Source of the DNA: Yonghaparkia sp. Root332 | GTDB lineage: Bacteria > Actinomycetota > Actinomycetes > Actinomycetales > Microbacteriaceae | Reading direction: 5' to 3' | DNA length: 64,000 nucleotides | NCBI RefSeq assembly: GCF_001425665.1 | Contig: NZ_LMCX01000002.1 | Span: 124,001-188,000, forward strand | Part shown: positions 8,098-17,859 of the stretch, piece by piece | Layout of the letters: the number at the start of each line of letters is the position of its first letter | Position numbering within the stretch: the stretch's first letter is position 1 | Notes under the pieces: model-generated | What the model was told of the DNA's origin: nothing | The model's database searches: none | The model's input: only the letters and a program-made list of their open reading frames with translations | Translations under genes and position numbers: made by a program

Positions 8098-9597
8098 ATG
8101 ACCGCTCACTCCGCCGGTACCCCTCGCCCGCGCACGCTCGCCGAAAAGGTGTGGGACTCGCATCTCGTCGCCAAGGGCGAGAACGGCGAGCCCGACCTCC
8201 TCTACATCGACCTCCACCTCGTCCACGAGGTCACGAGCCCGCAGGCCTTCGACGGCCTCCGCCTCGCGAACCGCCCCGTGCGCCGCCCCGATCTGACGAT
8301 CGCGACGGAGGACCACAACACCCCGACGCTCGCGATCGACCGGCCGATCGCCGAGCCGACGAGCCGCATCCAGATCGAGACGCTGCGGAAGAACTGCGCC
8401 GAGTTCGGCATCCGTCTGCACTCGCTCGGCGACGTCGAGCAGGGCATCGTCCACGTCGTCGGTCCGCAGCTGGGGCTCACGATGCCCGGCATCACGGTCG
8501 TCTGCGGCGACTCGCACACCTCCACGCACGGCGCGTTCGGCGCGCTCGCGATGGGCATCGGCACGAGCGAGGTCGAGCACGTCCTCGCGACGCAGACACT
8601 GCCGCTCAAGCCGTTCAAGACGATGGCGATCACGGTCGAGGGCACCCTGCGGCCCGGCGTCACGGCGAAGGACATCATCCTCGCCGTCATCGCGAAGATC
8701 GGCACCGGCGGCGGTCAGGGCTACGTGCTGGAGTACCGCGGCTCCGCGATCCGAGCGCTGTCGATGGATGGCCGCATGACGATCTGCAACATGTCGATCG
8801 AGGCGGGTGCGCGCGCCGGCATGGTCGCGCCCGACGAGACCACCTTCGCCTACCTGAAGGGCCGCCCGCACGCGCCCGAGGGCGCCGACTGGGACGCCGC
8901 CGTCGAGCACTGGACGACGCTCCGGACCGACGACGACGCCGTGTTCGACGCCGAGGTGTTCATCGACGCCGATCAGCTCGAGCCGTTCGTCACGTGGGGC
9001 ACCAACCCCGGGCAGGGCGTCAACCTCAACGACTCGGTGCCCGACCCGTCGACGATCATCGACCCCAACGAGCGCAGCGCCGCCGAGCGCGCGCTCGAGT
9101 ACATGGACCTCGCGGCCGGCACCCCGATGAAGGAGATCGCGGTGGACGCGGTCTTCATGGGCTCGTGCACCAACAGCCGCCTCGACGACCTCCGCGTCTT
9201 CGCCTCGATCATCAAGGGTCAGAAGAAGGCCGACGGCGTGCGCGTCATGGTCGTCCCCGGATCGGCGCGCGTGCGCCTGGAGGCCGAGGCGGAGGGCATC
9301 GACAAGGTCGTCGAGGCCTTCGGCGGCGAGTGGCGCTTCGCGGGCTGCTCGATGTGCCTCGGCATGAACCCCGACCAGCTGGCGCCCGGCGAGCGGTGCG
9401 CGTCGACCTCGAACCGCAACTTCGAGGGGCGCCAGGGCAAGGGCGGGCGCACGCACCTGGTGAGCCCTCTCGTCGCGGCGGCCACGGCCATCCGCGGCAC
9501 GCTCTCGAGCCCGGCCGACCTCGTCGCCGACGGCATCGAGGTCGACCCGAGCCTGCTCGACGCGGGAATGACCGGCACGACGAAGGCGGGTGTGTGA
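8098..9597 (+). CDS. leuC: 3-isopropylmalate dehydratase large subunit
   Basis: 499 aa, full length. It isomerises 2-isopropylmalate to 3-isopropylmalate in leucine synthesis, as a heterodimer with LeuD in the cytosol. The three [4Fe-4S] ligands are present: Cys357 (MGSCTNSR), Cys417 and Cys420 (CSMCLG). The aconitase-type motif [13 protein letters not shown] is also present. The ribosome site GAAGAAGGA precedes the ATG. The stop overlaps the leuD start by one base (TGATG), so the two subunits are coupled. Probably controlled through the Leu leader peptide upstream. Confidence 0.97.
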   Translation: MTAHSAGTPRPRTLAEKVWDSHLVAKGENGEPDLLYIDLHLVHEVTSPQAFDGLRLANRPVRRPDLTIATEDHNTPTLAIDRPIAEPTSRIQIETLRKNCAEFGIRLHSLGDVEQGIVHVVGPQLGLTMPGITVVCGDSHTSTHGAFGALAMGIGTSEVEHVLATQTLPLKPFKTMAITVEGTLRPGVTAKDIILAVIAKIGTGGGQGYVLEYRGSAIRALSMDGRMTICNMSIEAGARAGMVAPDETTFAYLKGRPHAPEGADWDAAVEHWTTLRTDDDAVFDAEVFIDADQLEPFVTWGTNPGQGVNLNDSVPDPSTIIDPNERSAAERALEYMDLAAGTPMKEIAVDAVFMGSCTNSRLDDLRVFASIIKGQKKADGVRVMVVPGSARVRLEAEAEGIDKVVEAFGGEWRFAGCSMCLGMNPDQLAPGERCASTSNRNFEGRQGKGGRTHLVSPLVAAATAIRGTLSSPADLVADGIEVDPSLLDAGMTGTTKAGV

Positions 9598-10193
9598 TGG
9601 AGAAGATCACGACGATCACGGGGGTCGCCGTGCCGCTGCGGCGCTCCAACGTCGACACCGACCAGATCATCCCGGCGGTGTACCTCAAGCGCGTGACGAA
9701 GACCGGCTACGACGACGGGCTGTTCTCCGCCTGGCGCCAGGACCCGGAGTTCGTGCTGAACCAGCCCGCCTACGCGAACCCGCGCGTGCTCATCGCCGGC
9801 CCCGACTTCGGCACCGGCTCGAGCCGAGAGCACGCCGTGTGGGCCCTGCGCGACTTCGGGTTCCGCGCGGTCATCAGCCCGCGCTTCGGCGACATCTTCC
9901 GCGGCAACGCCGGCAAGCAGGGACTGCTGGCCGGCACCGTCGACGAGCCGGCCGTCGAGCGCATGTGGGCGGCCATCGAGGCTGAGCCCGGGCTCGAGGC
10001 GACGGTCGACCTGGAGGCGAGGAATGTCCGGGTCGGCGATATCGTTGCACCCTTCGACATCGACGACTACACGCGGTGGCGCCTGCTGGAGGGGCTCGAC
10101 GACATCGGGCTGACCCTCCGCGACGAGCAGGCGATCACCGATTTCGAGGCCCGCCGCGAGTCCTGGCGGCCCCGCACGCTCCCCGCCCGGTGA
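9597..10193 (+). CDS. leuD: 3-isopropylmalate dehydratase small subunit
   Basis: 198 aa, the usual length. The swivelling domain partner of LeuC. Characteristic motifs are [10 protein letters not shown] near residue 18 and [13 protein letters not shown] near residue 65, which orders the substrate, followed by [13 protein letters not shown]. It starts at the ATG overlapping the leuC stop. It is followed after 26 bp by murA on the same strand, so leuCD-murA may share a transcript. Confidence 0.97.
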   Translation: MEKITTITGVAVPLRRSNVDTDQIIPAVYLKRVTKTGYDDGLFSAWRQDPEFVLNQPAYANPRVLIAGPDFGTGSSREHAVWALRDFGFRAVISPRFGDIFRGNAGKQGLLAGTVDEPAVERMWAAIEAEPGLEATVDLEARNVRVGDIVAPFDIDDYTRWRLLEGLDDIGLTLRDEQAITDFEARRESWRPRTLPAR

Positions 10194-10219
10194 TCCCGGG
10201 CAGAACGGAAGAGGCATCA

Positions 10220-11587
10220 GTGACCACCACCCTCGACAAGGACTCGCAGAAGGCGGCCGCGCGCGTCGGCCTCGCCTCCGACACGATCGTCATCCGCGGG
10301 GGGAAGCCCCTCGCGGGTCGCATCGAGGTCCGCGGTGCCAAGAACCTCGTCACCAAGGCGATGGTCGCGGCCCTCCTCGCCGACGATCCGAGCGTCCTGA
10401 AGTCGGTTCCCGAGATCAGCGACGTCCACGTCGTCCGCGGGCTCCTCGAGGCGCACGGCGTCGTCGTCACCGAGCAGGCGCCGGGCGAGCTGCTGCTCGA
10501 CACGACGAACGTGCAGAGCGCGCACATCGCCGAGATCAACGCGCACGCCGGCTCCAGCCGCATCCCGATCCTCTTCTGCGGCCCGCTGCTGCACCAGCTC
10601 GGCGAGGCGTTCATCCCCGACCTCGGCGGGTGCAAGATCGGGGACCGCCCGATCGACTTCCACCTCAACGCCCTCCGCGCGCTCGGCGCCACCGTCGAGA
10701 AGCTCGCCGACGGCATCCGCCTCACCGCACCCGACGGGCTGAGCGGTGCCCGCATCGAGCTGCCCTACCCGAGCGTCGGCGCGACCGAGCAGGTCCTGCT
10801 GTCGGCCGTGCGCGCGACGGGCACGACCGAGCTCAAGAACGCCGCGATCGAGCCCGAGATCATGGACCTCATCGCGATCCTGCAGAAGATGGGCGCGATC
10901 ATCTCGGTCGAGCCCAACCGCGTCATCGTCATCGAGGGCGTGGAGAAGCTGCACGGCTACCTGCACTCGGCGATCTTCGACCGCAACGAGGCCGCGAGCT
11001 GGGCATCCGCCGCTCTCGCCACCCGCGGCGACATCGTCGTCGGCGGCGCGAAGCAGCAGGAGCTCATGACGTTCCTCAACGTCTACCGCAAGGCCGGCGG
11101 CATGTTCGACGTGCTGGAGGACGGCATCCGCTTCTGGCACCCCGGCACGCCTCTGCGCCCCGTCATGGTCGAGACCGACGTCCACCCCGGCTTCATGACC
11201 GACTGGCAGCAGCCGCTCATCGTCGCCCTGACGCAGGCCGAGGGCCAGTCCGTCGTGCACGAGACCGTCTACGAGAACCGCTTCGGCTTCACCGACGCCC
11301 TCAACGAGATGGGCGCCGACATCGTCGTCTACAAGAGCGGCATCGCGTCGATCACCCGCCGGGTGCCGCGCCGTCCGCTCGAGCAGGCGGCCGTCATCAC
11401 GGGGCCGACGCCGCTCCACGGCGCCGACGTGCGGGTCCCCGACCTGCGCGGCGGCTTCAGCCACCTCATCGCGGCGCTCGCGGCCGAGGGCACGTCGACG
11501 ATCAGCAACGTGGGCATCATCAGCCGCGGGTACGAGCTGTTCATCGACAAGCTCGAGCAGCTCGGCGCCGACTTCGAGCTCGCCTGA
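10220..11587 (+). CDS. murA: UDP-N-acetylglucosamine 1-carboxyvinyltransferase
   Basis: 455 aa from the GTG at 10220, preceded by GGAAGAGG. It transfers enolpyruvate from PEP to UDP-GlcNAc, the first committed step of peptidoglycan synthesis, in the cytosol. The catalytic cysteine is Cys138 in LGGCKIGDRPIDFHL, so the enzyme should be of the fosfomycin-sensitive Cys type. The usual N-terminal KNA(A) motif appears as GAKNLVTKAMVAALL. The leuD-murA-plsC-gpsA order is the normal one for this family of bacteria. Confidence 0.95.
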   Translation: MTTTLDKDSQKAAARVGLASDTIVIRGGKPLAGRIEVRGAKNLVTKAMVAALLADDPSVLKSVPEISDVHVVRGLLEAHGVVVTEQAPGELLLDTTNVQSAHIAEINAHAGSSRIPILFCGPLLHQLGEAFIPDLGGCKIGDRPIDFHLNALRALGATVEKLADGIRLTAPDGLSGARIELPYPSVGATEQVLLSAVRATGTTELKNAAIEPEIMDLIAILQKMGAIISVEPNRVIVIEGVEKLHGYLHSAIFDRNEAASWASAALATRGDIVVGGAKQQELMTFLNVYRKAGGMFDVLEDGIRFWHPGTPLRPVMVETDVHPGFMTDWQQPLIVALTQAEGQSVVHETVYENRFGFTDALNEMGADIVVYKSGIASITRRVPRRPLEQAAVITGPTPLHGADVRVPDLRGGFSHLIAALAAEGTSTISNVGIISRGYELFIDKLEQLGADFELA

Positions 11588-11631
11588 GCGGCCTTCTCTG
11601 CCGCGCCCGCGGCACCGGCTAGCCTGGAGCC

Positions 11632-12426
11632 GTGACCGACGACACCCCCTCGAGCACGACCGCGGCTCCGAGCCCCGCCGGCCGCCCCGCGACGCGGCGG
11701 CGCGAGAAGACCGCGATCTGGTACCTCCTCGCCGGCCTCCTGCTGCCGATCCTTGAGCTCATGACGAAGTTCGTGACGATCGACGGGCACAAGCTTCCGA
11801 AGCAGGGCGCGTTCATCCTCTCGCCGAACCACTACAGCGAGATCGACCCCGTCATCATGGGCCGATTCGTCTGGGGCCTGGGGCGCGTACCGCGCTTCCT
11901 CGCGAAGTCGAGCGTGTTCAAGAATCCGATCGTCGGCGCCATCCTGCGGGCCTCCGGGCAGATCCCCGTCGACCGCGAGGGCGGCGGGCGCTCCGCCGCG
12001 CCGCTCCGGGCCGCCCAGCAGCTCGTCGACAACGAGCTCGCCGTCATCATCTACCCCGAGGGCACTCTGACCCGCGACCCGGACCTGTGGCCGATGCGCG
12101 GCAAGACGGGGGCGGTGCGGATGGCGCTGACCGCGGGCGTGCCGATCATCCCCGCGGCCCATTGGGGCACGCAGCAGATCATGGCGCGGTACTCGAAGAA
12201 GATCAGCTTCTTCCCCCGCAAGCGCGTCGTCTGCAAGATCGGCGATCCGGTCGACCTGAGCGACCTCATGGGCCGCCCCATCGACCAGGCCGTCCTCGCC
12301 GAGGGGACCGAGCGCGTCATGAACGCCATCGCGGCGCTGCTCGGCGACCTCCGCGGCGAGACGCCGCCGCCCGAGCGGTGGGACCCGGTGAAGAACAACC
12401 AGAAGGAGACCGGCCGTTTTGAGTGA
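11632..12426 (+). CDS. 1-acyl-sn-glycerol-3-phosphate acyltransferase family protein
   Basis: 264 aa. Acylates lysophosphatidic acid in phospholipid synthesis at the inner face of the membrane. The PlsC motifs are present: NHYSEID (HX4D, about residue 64) and YPEGTLTRD (about residue 142), with one N-terminal hydrophobic segment. The -10 TAGCCT (11620-11625) is 6 nt before the GTG, so a leaderless transcript is likely. It overlaps gpsA by 8 bp; the two act on neighbouring steps of glycerolipid synthesis. Confidence 0.93.
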   Translation: MTDDTPSSTTAAPSPAGRPATRRREKTAIWYLLAGLLLPILELMTKFVTIDGHKLPKQGAFILSPNHYSEIDPVIMGRFVWGLGRVPRFLAKSSVFKNPIVGAILRASGQIPVDREGGGRSAAPLRAAQQLVDNELAVIIYPEGTLTRDPDLWPMRGKTGAVRMALTAGVPIIPAAHWGTQQIMARYSKKISFFPRKRVVCKIGDPVDLSDLMGRPIDQAVLAEGTERVMNAIAALLGDLRGETPPPERWDPVKNNQKETGRFE

Positions 12427-13501
12427 CGCGACGTCCGCCCGCGAGCATCCGCCGCTGACCGAGGCGCTGCGCCTGCCGCTCGCCCAGCTCGAGCCGGATG
12501 CCCTCCGCATCGCCGTCCTCGGCGCCGGTTCGTGGGGCACGACGTTCGCGAAGCTGCTCGCCGACGGCGGCAGCGACGTCGTCCTGTGGGCGCGGCGGCG
12601 CGAGGTGGCGCAGGAGATCACCGAGACGCACCGCAACAGCGACTACCTGCCCGGCATCAACCTGCCGCCCAACCTGCGCGCGCACGACTCGCTCGAGCGC
12701 GTGCTCGCCGGGGCGCAGCAGGTCTACCTCTCGGTACCGAGCCAGTCGCTGCGCTCGAACCTCCACTCGATCCGCGACATCGTGCCGCCCGACGTGCCGA
12801 TCGTGAGCCTCATGAAGGGCGTCGAGCGCGGCACGGGCCTGCGCATGAGCGAGGTCATCGCCTCCGAGCTGCGGGTCGACGCCGACCGCATCGCCGTCGT
12901 GAGCGGGCCCAACCTCGCGCTCGAGATCGCGAACAGGCAGCCGACCGCGGCGGTCGTCGCGAGCTCGAGCCTCGCCACCGCCGTCGCCGTGGCCGCCGCC
13001 GCGACCAACGACTACTTCGCCTCCTTCGTCAACACCGACGTCATCGGCACCGAGTTCGGCGGCGTGCTGAAGAACCTCATCGCCGTGGCCGTGGGCATCG
13101 CCGACGGCGTCGGCTACGGCGAGAACACGAAGGCCTCGATCATCACGCGCGGGCTCGTCGAGCTCACCCACTTCGCGGTCGCCTACGGCGCCCGCCCCGA
13201 GACGATGTCGGGCCTCGCGGGCCTCGGCGACCTCATCGCCACGTGCGAGTCGAAGCTCTCGCGCAACAACACGGCCGGTCGGCTGCTGGGGCAGGGCTAC
13301 GCCTTCACCGAGGTCATCGCCCAGATGAACCAGACGGCCGAGGGCCTGTCGTCGGTGGGGCCCATTCTCGAGCTCGCCGAGCAGCGCGGCGTGCACATGC
13401 CGATCGTGCGCCAGGTGGCGCAGGTGCTCGACGGGACGCTCGACCCGCGCGAGCTGGCTCCGCACCTCGCGACCGACAGCGACGAGCCGCAGGGGGAGTG
13501 A
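12419..13501 (+). CDS. gpsA: NAD(P)H-dependent glycerol-3-phosphate dehydrogenase
   Basis: 360 aa from a TTG start inside the end of the acyltransferase gene. It reduces dihydroxyacetone phosphate to sn-glycerol-3-phosphate for phospholipids. The Rossmann motif GAGSWGTTFAKLL is near residue 39, the catalytic Lys region is GVLKNLIAVAVG, and the C-terminal signature is GLAGLGDLIATC. The N-terminus is about 35 residues longer than in many homologues, so a downstream start is possible. The TTG choice rests on the tight coupling to the upstream gene. Confidence 0.94.
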   Translation: MSDATSAREHPPLTEALRLPLAQLEPDALRIAVLGAGSWGTTFAKLLADGGSDVVLWARRREVAQEITETHRNSDYLPGINLPPNLRAHDSLERVLAGAQQVYLSVPSQSLRSNLHSIRDIVPPDVPIVSLMKGVERGTGLRMSEVIASELRVDADRIAVVSGPNLALEIANRQPTAAVVASSSLATAVAVAAAATNDYFASFVNTDVIGTEFGGVLKNLIAVAVGIADGVGYGENTKASIITRGLVELTHFAVAYGARPETMSGLAGLGDLIATCESKLSRNNTAGRLLGQGYAFTEVIAQMNQTAEGLSSVGPILELAEQRGVHMPIVRQVAQVLDGTLDPRELAPHLATDSDEPQGE

Positions 13502-13580
13502 GGGGCGTGCGGCCGGACGACGCGCGCGCGCGTCGCATCCTGACCCCTGTTCGGGGGATCCCTGACGGTAGGCTGAACGC

Positions 13581-14321
13581 GTGATCACCTCACTCGCGGG
13601 CGGCCGCGTCCTCGCCGAGAAGACCGGCGCGACCCCTCCGCGCGTCGTCGCCCTCCACGGCTGGGGGCGCGACGGCACCGACTTCCAGACGATCGTCTCG
13701 GGTCTCGACGCCGTGAGCCTCCACCTGCCCGGCTTCGGCCCCGCCCCTGCGCCGGACGAGGTGTGGGGCACGGAGCAGTACGCCGAGCTCGTCGCCGAGG
13801 CCGTCGCCGCCTACTCGCCCGTCGTGATCGTCGGCCACTCCTTCGGCGGTCGCATCGCGGTGCGGCTCGCCGCACGGCGCCCCGAGCTCGTGCGCGGGCT
13901 CGTCCTCACCGGCGCGCCCCTCGTGCGGCTCTCCGCTCCCGCCGCACCGCCCCTGTCGTACCGCCTGGCGCGGTGGGCGAACAGCGCCGGCCTCCTGAGC
14001 GACGATCGCATGGATGCCCTGCGCAACCAGCGCGGCTCGGCCGACTACCGCGCCGCCCAGGGCGTCATGCGCGGCGTGCTCGTGAAGACCGTGGGCGAGA
14101 ACTACGACGACGACCTCGCGGCGCTCTCGTGCCCCGTTCGCATGGTGTGGGGCGAGGGCGACACCGCCGCCCCGACCGACGCCGGACGCGTCGCCGCCGA
14201 GCGCTGCGGCGCGAGCTTCCGCGTCGTCGCCGGCACCGAGCACCTCCTCACCGGCGACCTCGAGCTCGCCGTGCGCGAGGAGCTCCTGACCTTCCTCGAC
14301 GAACTGGATCGCACCGAATGA
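13581..14321 (+). CDS. Alpha/beta hydrolase
   Basis: 246 aa. A classical small alpha/beta hydrolase: oxyanion region ALHGWGRDG, nucleophile elbow GHSFGG (about residue 90), late Asp in MVWGEGDTAAP and His in GTEHLLTGD. The substrate is unknown. The -10 TAGGCT (13569-13574) is 6 nt before the GTG. Its stop overlaps the Mur ligase start (ATGA). This pair sits inside an otherwise conserved gpsA-ddl-DUF3515-thiL order, so it probably serves a cell-wall role with its partner. Confidence 0.88.
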   Translation: MITSLAGGRVLAEKTGATPPRVVALHGWGRDGTDFQTIVSGLDAVSLHLPGFGPAPAPDEVWGTEQYAELVAEAVAAYSPVVIVGHSFGGRIAVRLAARRPELVRGLVLTGAPLVRLSAPAAPPLSYRLARWANSAGLLSDDRMDALRNQRGSADYRAAQGVMRGVLVKTVGENYDDDLAALSCPVRMVWGEGDTAAPTDAGRVAAERCGASFRVVAGTEHLLTGDLELAVREELLTFLDELDRTE

Positions 14322-15910
14322 CCCTGCTGACCTCGCCGTTCACCCTCGTGGCGCTCGGCCTGGCGGTCATCGCCGCCGTGCCCGTCGGCGCCCGCTGGCT
14401 GCGCGTCGCCCAGCGCGAGCACTACGTGCCCACCTGGGTCTCGCGCATGGCCGGGCTGTGGCTCACCCGCGAGCCGATCACACTGCTCGGCGCGGCCGTC
14501 GCCGCCCTGCTCGTGGTGGTCGCCGCGATCGGCATCGCCTCGAGCGGCGCCGGCTCCCCGCTCGCGATCGCCGCCCTCGCCGCGATCGTCCTGCTCGCCC
14601 TCCTCCCGGTGGGTCTGAAGCCCCGCGGCACCTCGGCGACGTTCGTGCTCACCGATCGGGTGAAGCGCCTGCTCGTCGTGTGGATCCTGGTCCACCTCAT
14701 CCTCGCGGTCGCGCTCGCCGCGCTCCTCGGCGCGGCCGGCCCCGCGGTCGTGCTCCTGCTGAGCGCGCCCCTCACCGACCTCGCCCTCGCGATCACCGCC
14801 CCGATCGAGAAGGCCGGCTCGAAGCGGTTCGTCGAGCAGGCCAAGAAGCGTCTCGACCAGGTGAAGCCGCGCGTCGTCGCGATCACCGGGTCGTACGGCA
14901 AGACGAGCACGAAGAACTACGTCGCCCACCTGCTGTCGGCCACGTACACGACCGTCGCGAGCCCCGCATCCTTCAACAACCGCCTCGGGCTCTCGCGTGC
15001 CGTCAACGACAGGCTCGTGCCGGGCACCGAGATCTTCGTCGCCGAGATGGGCATCTTCGGCGCCGGCGAGATCCGCGAGCTCTCGACGCACTTCCCGCCC
15101 GACATCGCGGCGATCACCGTCATCGGCGAGGCGCACCTGCAGCGCATGCGCTCGACCGACGTCATCTTCCGCGCGAAGGCCGAGATCACCGAGCGGGCGC
15201 GCACCGTCGTCCTGCCGATCGACGACGAGCGGCTCGCGCGCCTCGCCGAGGAGTGCGCCGCGGCCGGCAAGCGCGTCGTCAGCGTCTCGCTGCGGCCGGG
15301 CGCCGACGCCGACGTCGTGCTCGACGCGAGCGGCGCCGACGACGCTGCCGCGACCGGCGCGGCGAGCATTCGCATCGGGCGCGACGCAGCTCCTGTGCCC
15401 GTGACGATCTCGAGCACCGGCCACGCCGTCAACATCGCGGTCGCGGCGGGCATCGCCCTCGCGGCGGATGTCCCCGTCGCGACGATCGCGGGCCGCCTGT
15501 CCGACCTCCCCGGCTCGCAGCACCGCGCCGAGGTCCAGCAGGCTCCGAGCGGCGCGCTCGTCATCGACGACACCTACAACTCCAACCCCGTCGGGGCGCA
15601 CCGCGCGCTCGAGGGCGCCGCCCGCCTCGCCGCCGAGCGCGGGGGAGCCCTCGTCGTCGTGACCCCCGGCATGGTCGAGCTCGGGCCCGTCCAGGCCGAG
15701 CGCAACCGCGCGTTCAGCGCCGCCATCAAGGCCGCCGGCGCGACCCTCTACGCGGTCGGCCGCACCAACCGCGCCGCACTGCTGGACGGCTACGGAGAGG
15801 GCGCCCACGCGGTCGCCTCCCGCGAGGTCGCGGTCGCCGAGGCCGTCCGTGCCGCCGCCGACCGGGGCGTTATCCTCTACGAGAACGACCTCCCCGACCA
15901 CTACCCGTGA
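14318..15910 (+). CDS. Membrane-anchored Mur ligase family protein (MurF-like)
   Basis: 530 aa. About five N-terminal hydrophobic segments (residues 1-165) precede a Mur ligase catalytic region: the ATP loop ITGSYGKTSTKNY near residue 190, then SFNNRLGLSRAV, EMGIFGAGEI and the carbamoyl-Lys/His region IGEAHLQRM, and DDTYNSNPVG in the C-terminal half. Soluble MurF lacks the membrane part, so this is a distinct subfamily that joins an amino acid or dipeptide to a nucleotide- or lipid-linked acceptor near the membrane. It lies directly upstream of a Ddl-like ligase, which could supply a D,D-dipeptide. Confidence 0.88.
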   Translation: MTLLTSPFTLVALGLAVIAAVPVGARWLRVAQREHYVPTWVSRMAGLWLTREPITLLGAAVAALLVVVAAIGIASSGAGSPLAIAALAAIVLLALLPVGLKPRGTSATFVLTDRVKRLLVVWILVHLILAVALAALLGAAGPAVVLLLSAPLTDLALAITAPIEKAGSKRFVEQAKKRLDQVKPRVVAITGSYGKTSTKNYVAHLLSATYTTVASPASFNNRLGLSRAVNDRLVPGTEIFVAEMGIFGAGEIRELSTHFPPDIAAITVIGEAHLQRMRSTDVIFRAKAEITERARTVVLPIDDERLARLAEECAAAGKRVVSVSLRPGADADVVLDASGADDAAATGAASIRIGRDAAPVPVTISSTGHAVNIAVAAGIALAADVPVATIAGRLSDLPGSQHRAEVQQAPSGALVIDDTYNSNPVGAHRALEGAARLAAERGGALVVVTPGMVELGPVQAERNRAFSAAIKAAGATLYAVGRTNRAALLDGYGEGAHAVASREVAVAEAVRAAADRGVILYENDLPDHYP

Positions 15911-15962
15911 GTCGCCGCCCGGGGAGGGACCAGGCCGCGGCGCACGACCTGACAGGGGAATC

Positions 15963-17120
15963 ATGAGCGCTGCCGCGCAGTCCGCACCGTGGGCCGTCGT
16001 CTTCGGGGGGCCGAGCCCGGAGCACGAGATCTCCATCCTCACCGGGCTGCAGGCCGAGCGCGTGCTCACCGCCGCGGGCCACCGCGTCGTGCCGATCTAC
16101 TGGTCGCCGACGGGCGAGTGGTTCCGGGTCCCCGACGCGACCGAGGCGAAGGACTACCTGGAGGGCGCCCCGCGCGACGCGGTCGCGCTCGAGGTGCGGC
16201 TCTCCGGCGAGCCGGGAATCTACCGCCGCAAGAAGTTCGGCGCCGAGAGAGTCGAGATCGAGGCGGCGCTGCTGTGCCTGCACGGCGGCGTCGGCGAGGG
16301 CGGCGGCGCCGCGGCCGTGTTCTCGCTGCTGGGCATCCCCGCCACCGGGTCGACGCTCTTCGCCGGGGCCGTGGGCATGGACAAGCTCGCGTTCGGCGGT
16401 CTCATGACGGCCGCGGGCATCCCCTCGCTGCCGCGCGAGGCCGTGTCGACGCTGCGCGAGCCGGGCTTCGGCGGGCCGTACATCGTCAAGCCGCGCTTCG
16501 GCGGGTCGTCGATCGGCATCGAGATCGCCGACGACATCGAGGCGGCGCGGGCGCTCGGGGGCGCGAGCGTCCACTTGCGCAACGGTGCCGTGCTCGAGCC
16601 GTACCGGCCCGAGCTCGTCGACCTGAACATCTCGTTCCGCACGCACCCCGAGCTCGAGATCACGCAGCTCGAGAAGCCGCTGCGCGGCGAGAGCCAGAGC
16701 GCCCTCTACTCGTACGCCGAGAAGTACCTCGCGGGCGGCGCCGGAGCCGACGCCGGCCTCTCGAGCGCCCCGCGCGAGTTCCCGGCCGAGGTCGCCGAGA
16801 GCGTTCACGAGGCCGCGCGCGATCTCGCCGCGCGCGTCGCCGACGTCACGCGACTCACGGGCGTCGTGCGCGTCGACCTGCTGCTCGACGAGGCCACGGG
16901 CGAGCTGTTCGTCAACGAGGTCAACTCGATCCCCGGAGCCCTGTCGCTCTACCTGTGGGCCCCGCAGCGACCCGCCGCCGAGGTGCTCGTCGACGCGATC
17001 GTCGAGGCGCGCGACAAGCGCATCGTCTTCCCGCAGGCGGGGTTCGGCGGCGGGGCCGCGCTGCGGGCCGCGGGAGGCATCGCGGGCAAGCTCGTCGGGC
17101 TCGACGGGCCGCGCGCGTAG
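15963..17120 (+). CDS. ddl: D-alanine--D-alanine ligase family protein
   Basis: 385 aa, ATP-grasp fold. It joins two D-amino acids for the peptidoglycan stem peptide. The N-terminal VVFGGPSPEHEIS, the ATP-binding KPRFGGSSIG, and the Mg2+-binding end RVDLLLDE...FVNEVNSIPG are all present. The N-terminal loop has GPSPEHEIS instead of the commoner GRSSEHE, and the C-terminus reads GALSLYLW, so the second substrate may not be D-alanine. The ribosome site AGGGGAA is 5 nt before the ATG. Conserved position before DUF3515 and thiL. Confidence 0.9.
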   Translation: MSAAAQSAPWAVVFGGPSPEHEISILTGLQAERVLTAAGHRVVPIYWSPTGEWFRVPDATEAKDYLEGAPRDAVALEVRLSGEPGIYRRKKFGAERVEIEAALLCLHGGVGEGGGAAAVFSLLGIPATGSTLFAGAVGMDKLAFGGLMTAAGIPSLPREAVSTLREPGFGGPYIVKPRFGGSSIGIEIADDIEAARALGGASVHLRNGAVLEPYRPELVDLNISFRTHPELEITQLEKPLRGESQSALYSYAEKYLAGGAGADAGLSSAPREFPAEVAESVHEAARDLAARVADVTRLTGVVRVDLLLDEATGELFVNEVNSIPGALSLYLWAPQRPAAEVLVDAIVEARDKRIVFPQAGFGGGAALRAAGGIAGKLVGLDGPRA

Positions 17121-17187
17121 GGCGCCGGCGCTCGTCGAGCGGGTCGGCCGCGGACTGAGCTCGTCGGCGGCGGGTCGGCCGCGGGTT

Positions 17188-17718
17188 CTACTCGTCGGCG
17201 GGCGGGTCGCCTTGCGGGGCGACGCTTCCGCCGGCGAACACATCGGTCGCGGCGAGGCACTGCGCGGTCGGCTCGGTCGACGCGACGGCGACGCTCAGCG
17301 GGCGAAGGGCATCCGGGCCCCTGACCACGTCGTTGTCGACGATGACCTCCGTGGCCGGCTCGCGTCCGTAGGTCGTGAACACGTAGCGCGGCGCGTCGGA
17401 CTCGTCGAGCAGCCAGTCGACCCCGTCGACCGTGAAGCACGGCAGCTCGCTCGGCCCCGGAGCCGGCAGCCCGCACCGGTAGATGACCGCCGCCGGGTCG
17501 CCCCACGCGGCCGTCGCCTGCGCGTTCGTCGCGCGGCGGTCGAGCCCCGCCACCTCGTCGGGCAGTCGCACCGAGATCTCGGCGCACGCGTAGGCGTTCG
17601 ACTCGGGAGCCGCCTCGAGGTTCACCGTGCCCGCGCACCCCGCGAGCGCGAGCGGAGCGCTCGCGATCAGGGCGACGGATGCCCGCCTCACGCGGGCAGG
17701 ACGGCTGCGGGTCGACAT
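17188..17718 (-). CDS. DUF3515 family lipoprotein
   Basis: 176 aa. An N-terminal signal with lipobox (ALAGC, about residue 28) marks a surface lipoprotein. The body has paired cysteines (YACAEI, YRCGLP, LPCFTV, QCLAA) and the WGDPAAVIYRCG motif typical of DUF3515, an actinobacterial family of unknown function regularly found between ddl and thiL. The -10 TAGCGT (17727-17732, minus strand) lies 8 nt before the ATG. Confidence 0.88.
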   Translation of the reverse strand: MSTRSRPARVRRASVALIASAPLALAGCAGTVNLEAAPESNAYACAEISVRLPDEVAGLDRRATNAQATAAWGDPAAVIYRCGLPAPGPSELPCFTVDGVDWLLDESDAPRYVFTTYGREPATEVIVDNDVVRGPDALRPLSVAVASTEPTAQCLAATDVFAGGSVAPQGDPPADE

Positions 17719-17859
17719 CGGTCACCACGCTATCGCGGCGCGGCTCGGCACGGGCTCCGAGGCCTGTCGGCCGGGTTCCGGCCCCGGTCGCGACTTCGGC
17801 GCGCGCGGGGTCGGGTGCGGACGCCCGAGGCGCTCCCACTGCGCCTGTCCGCCCCACGG

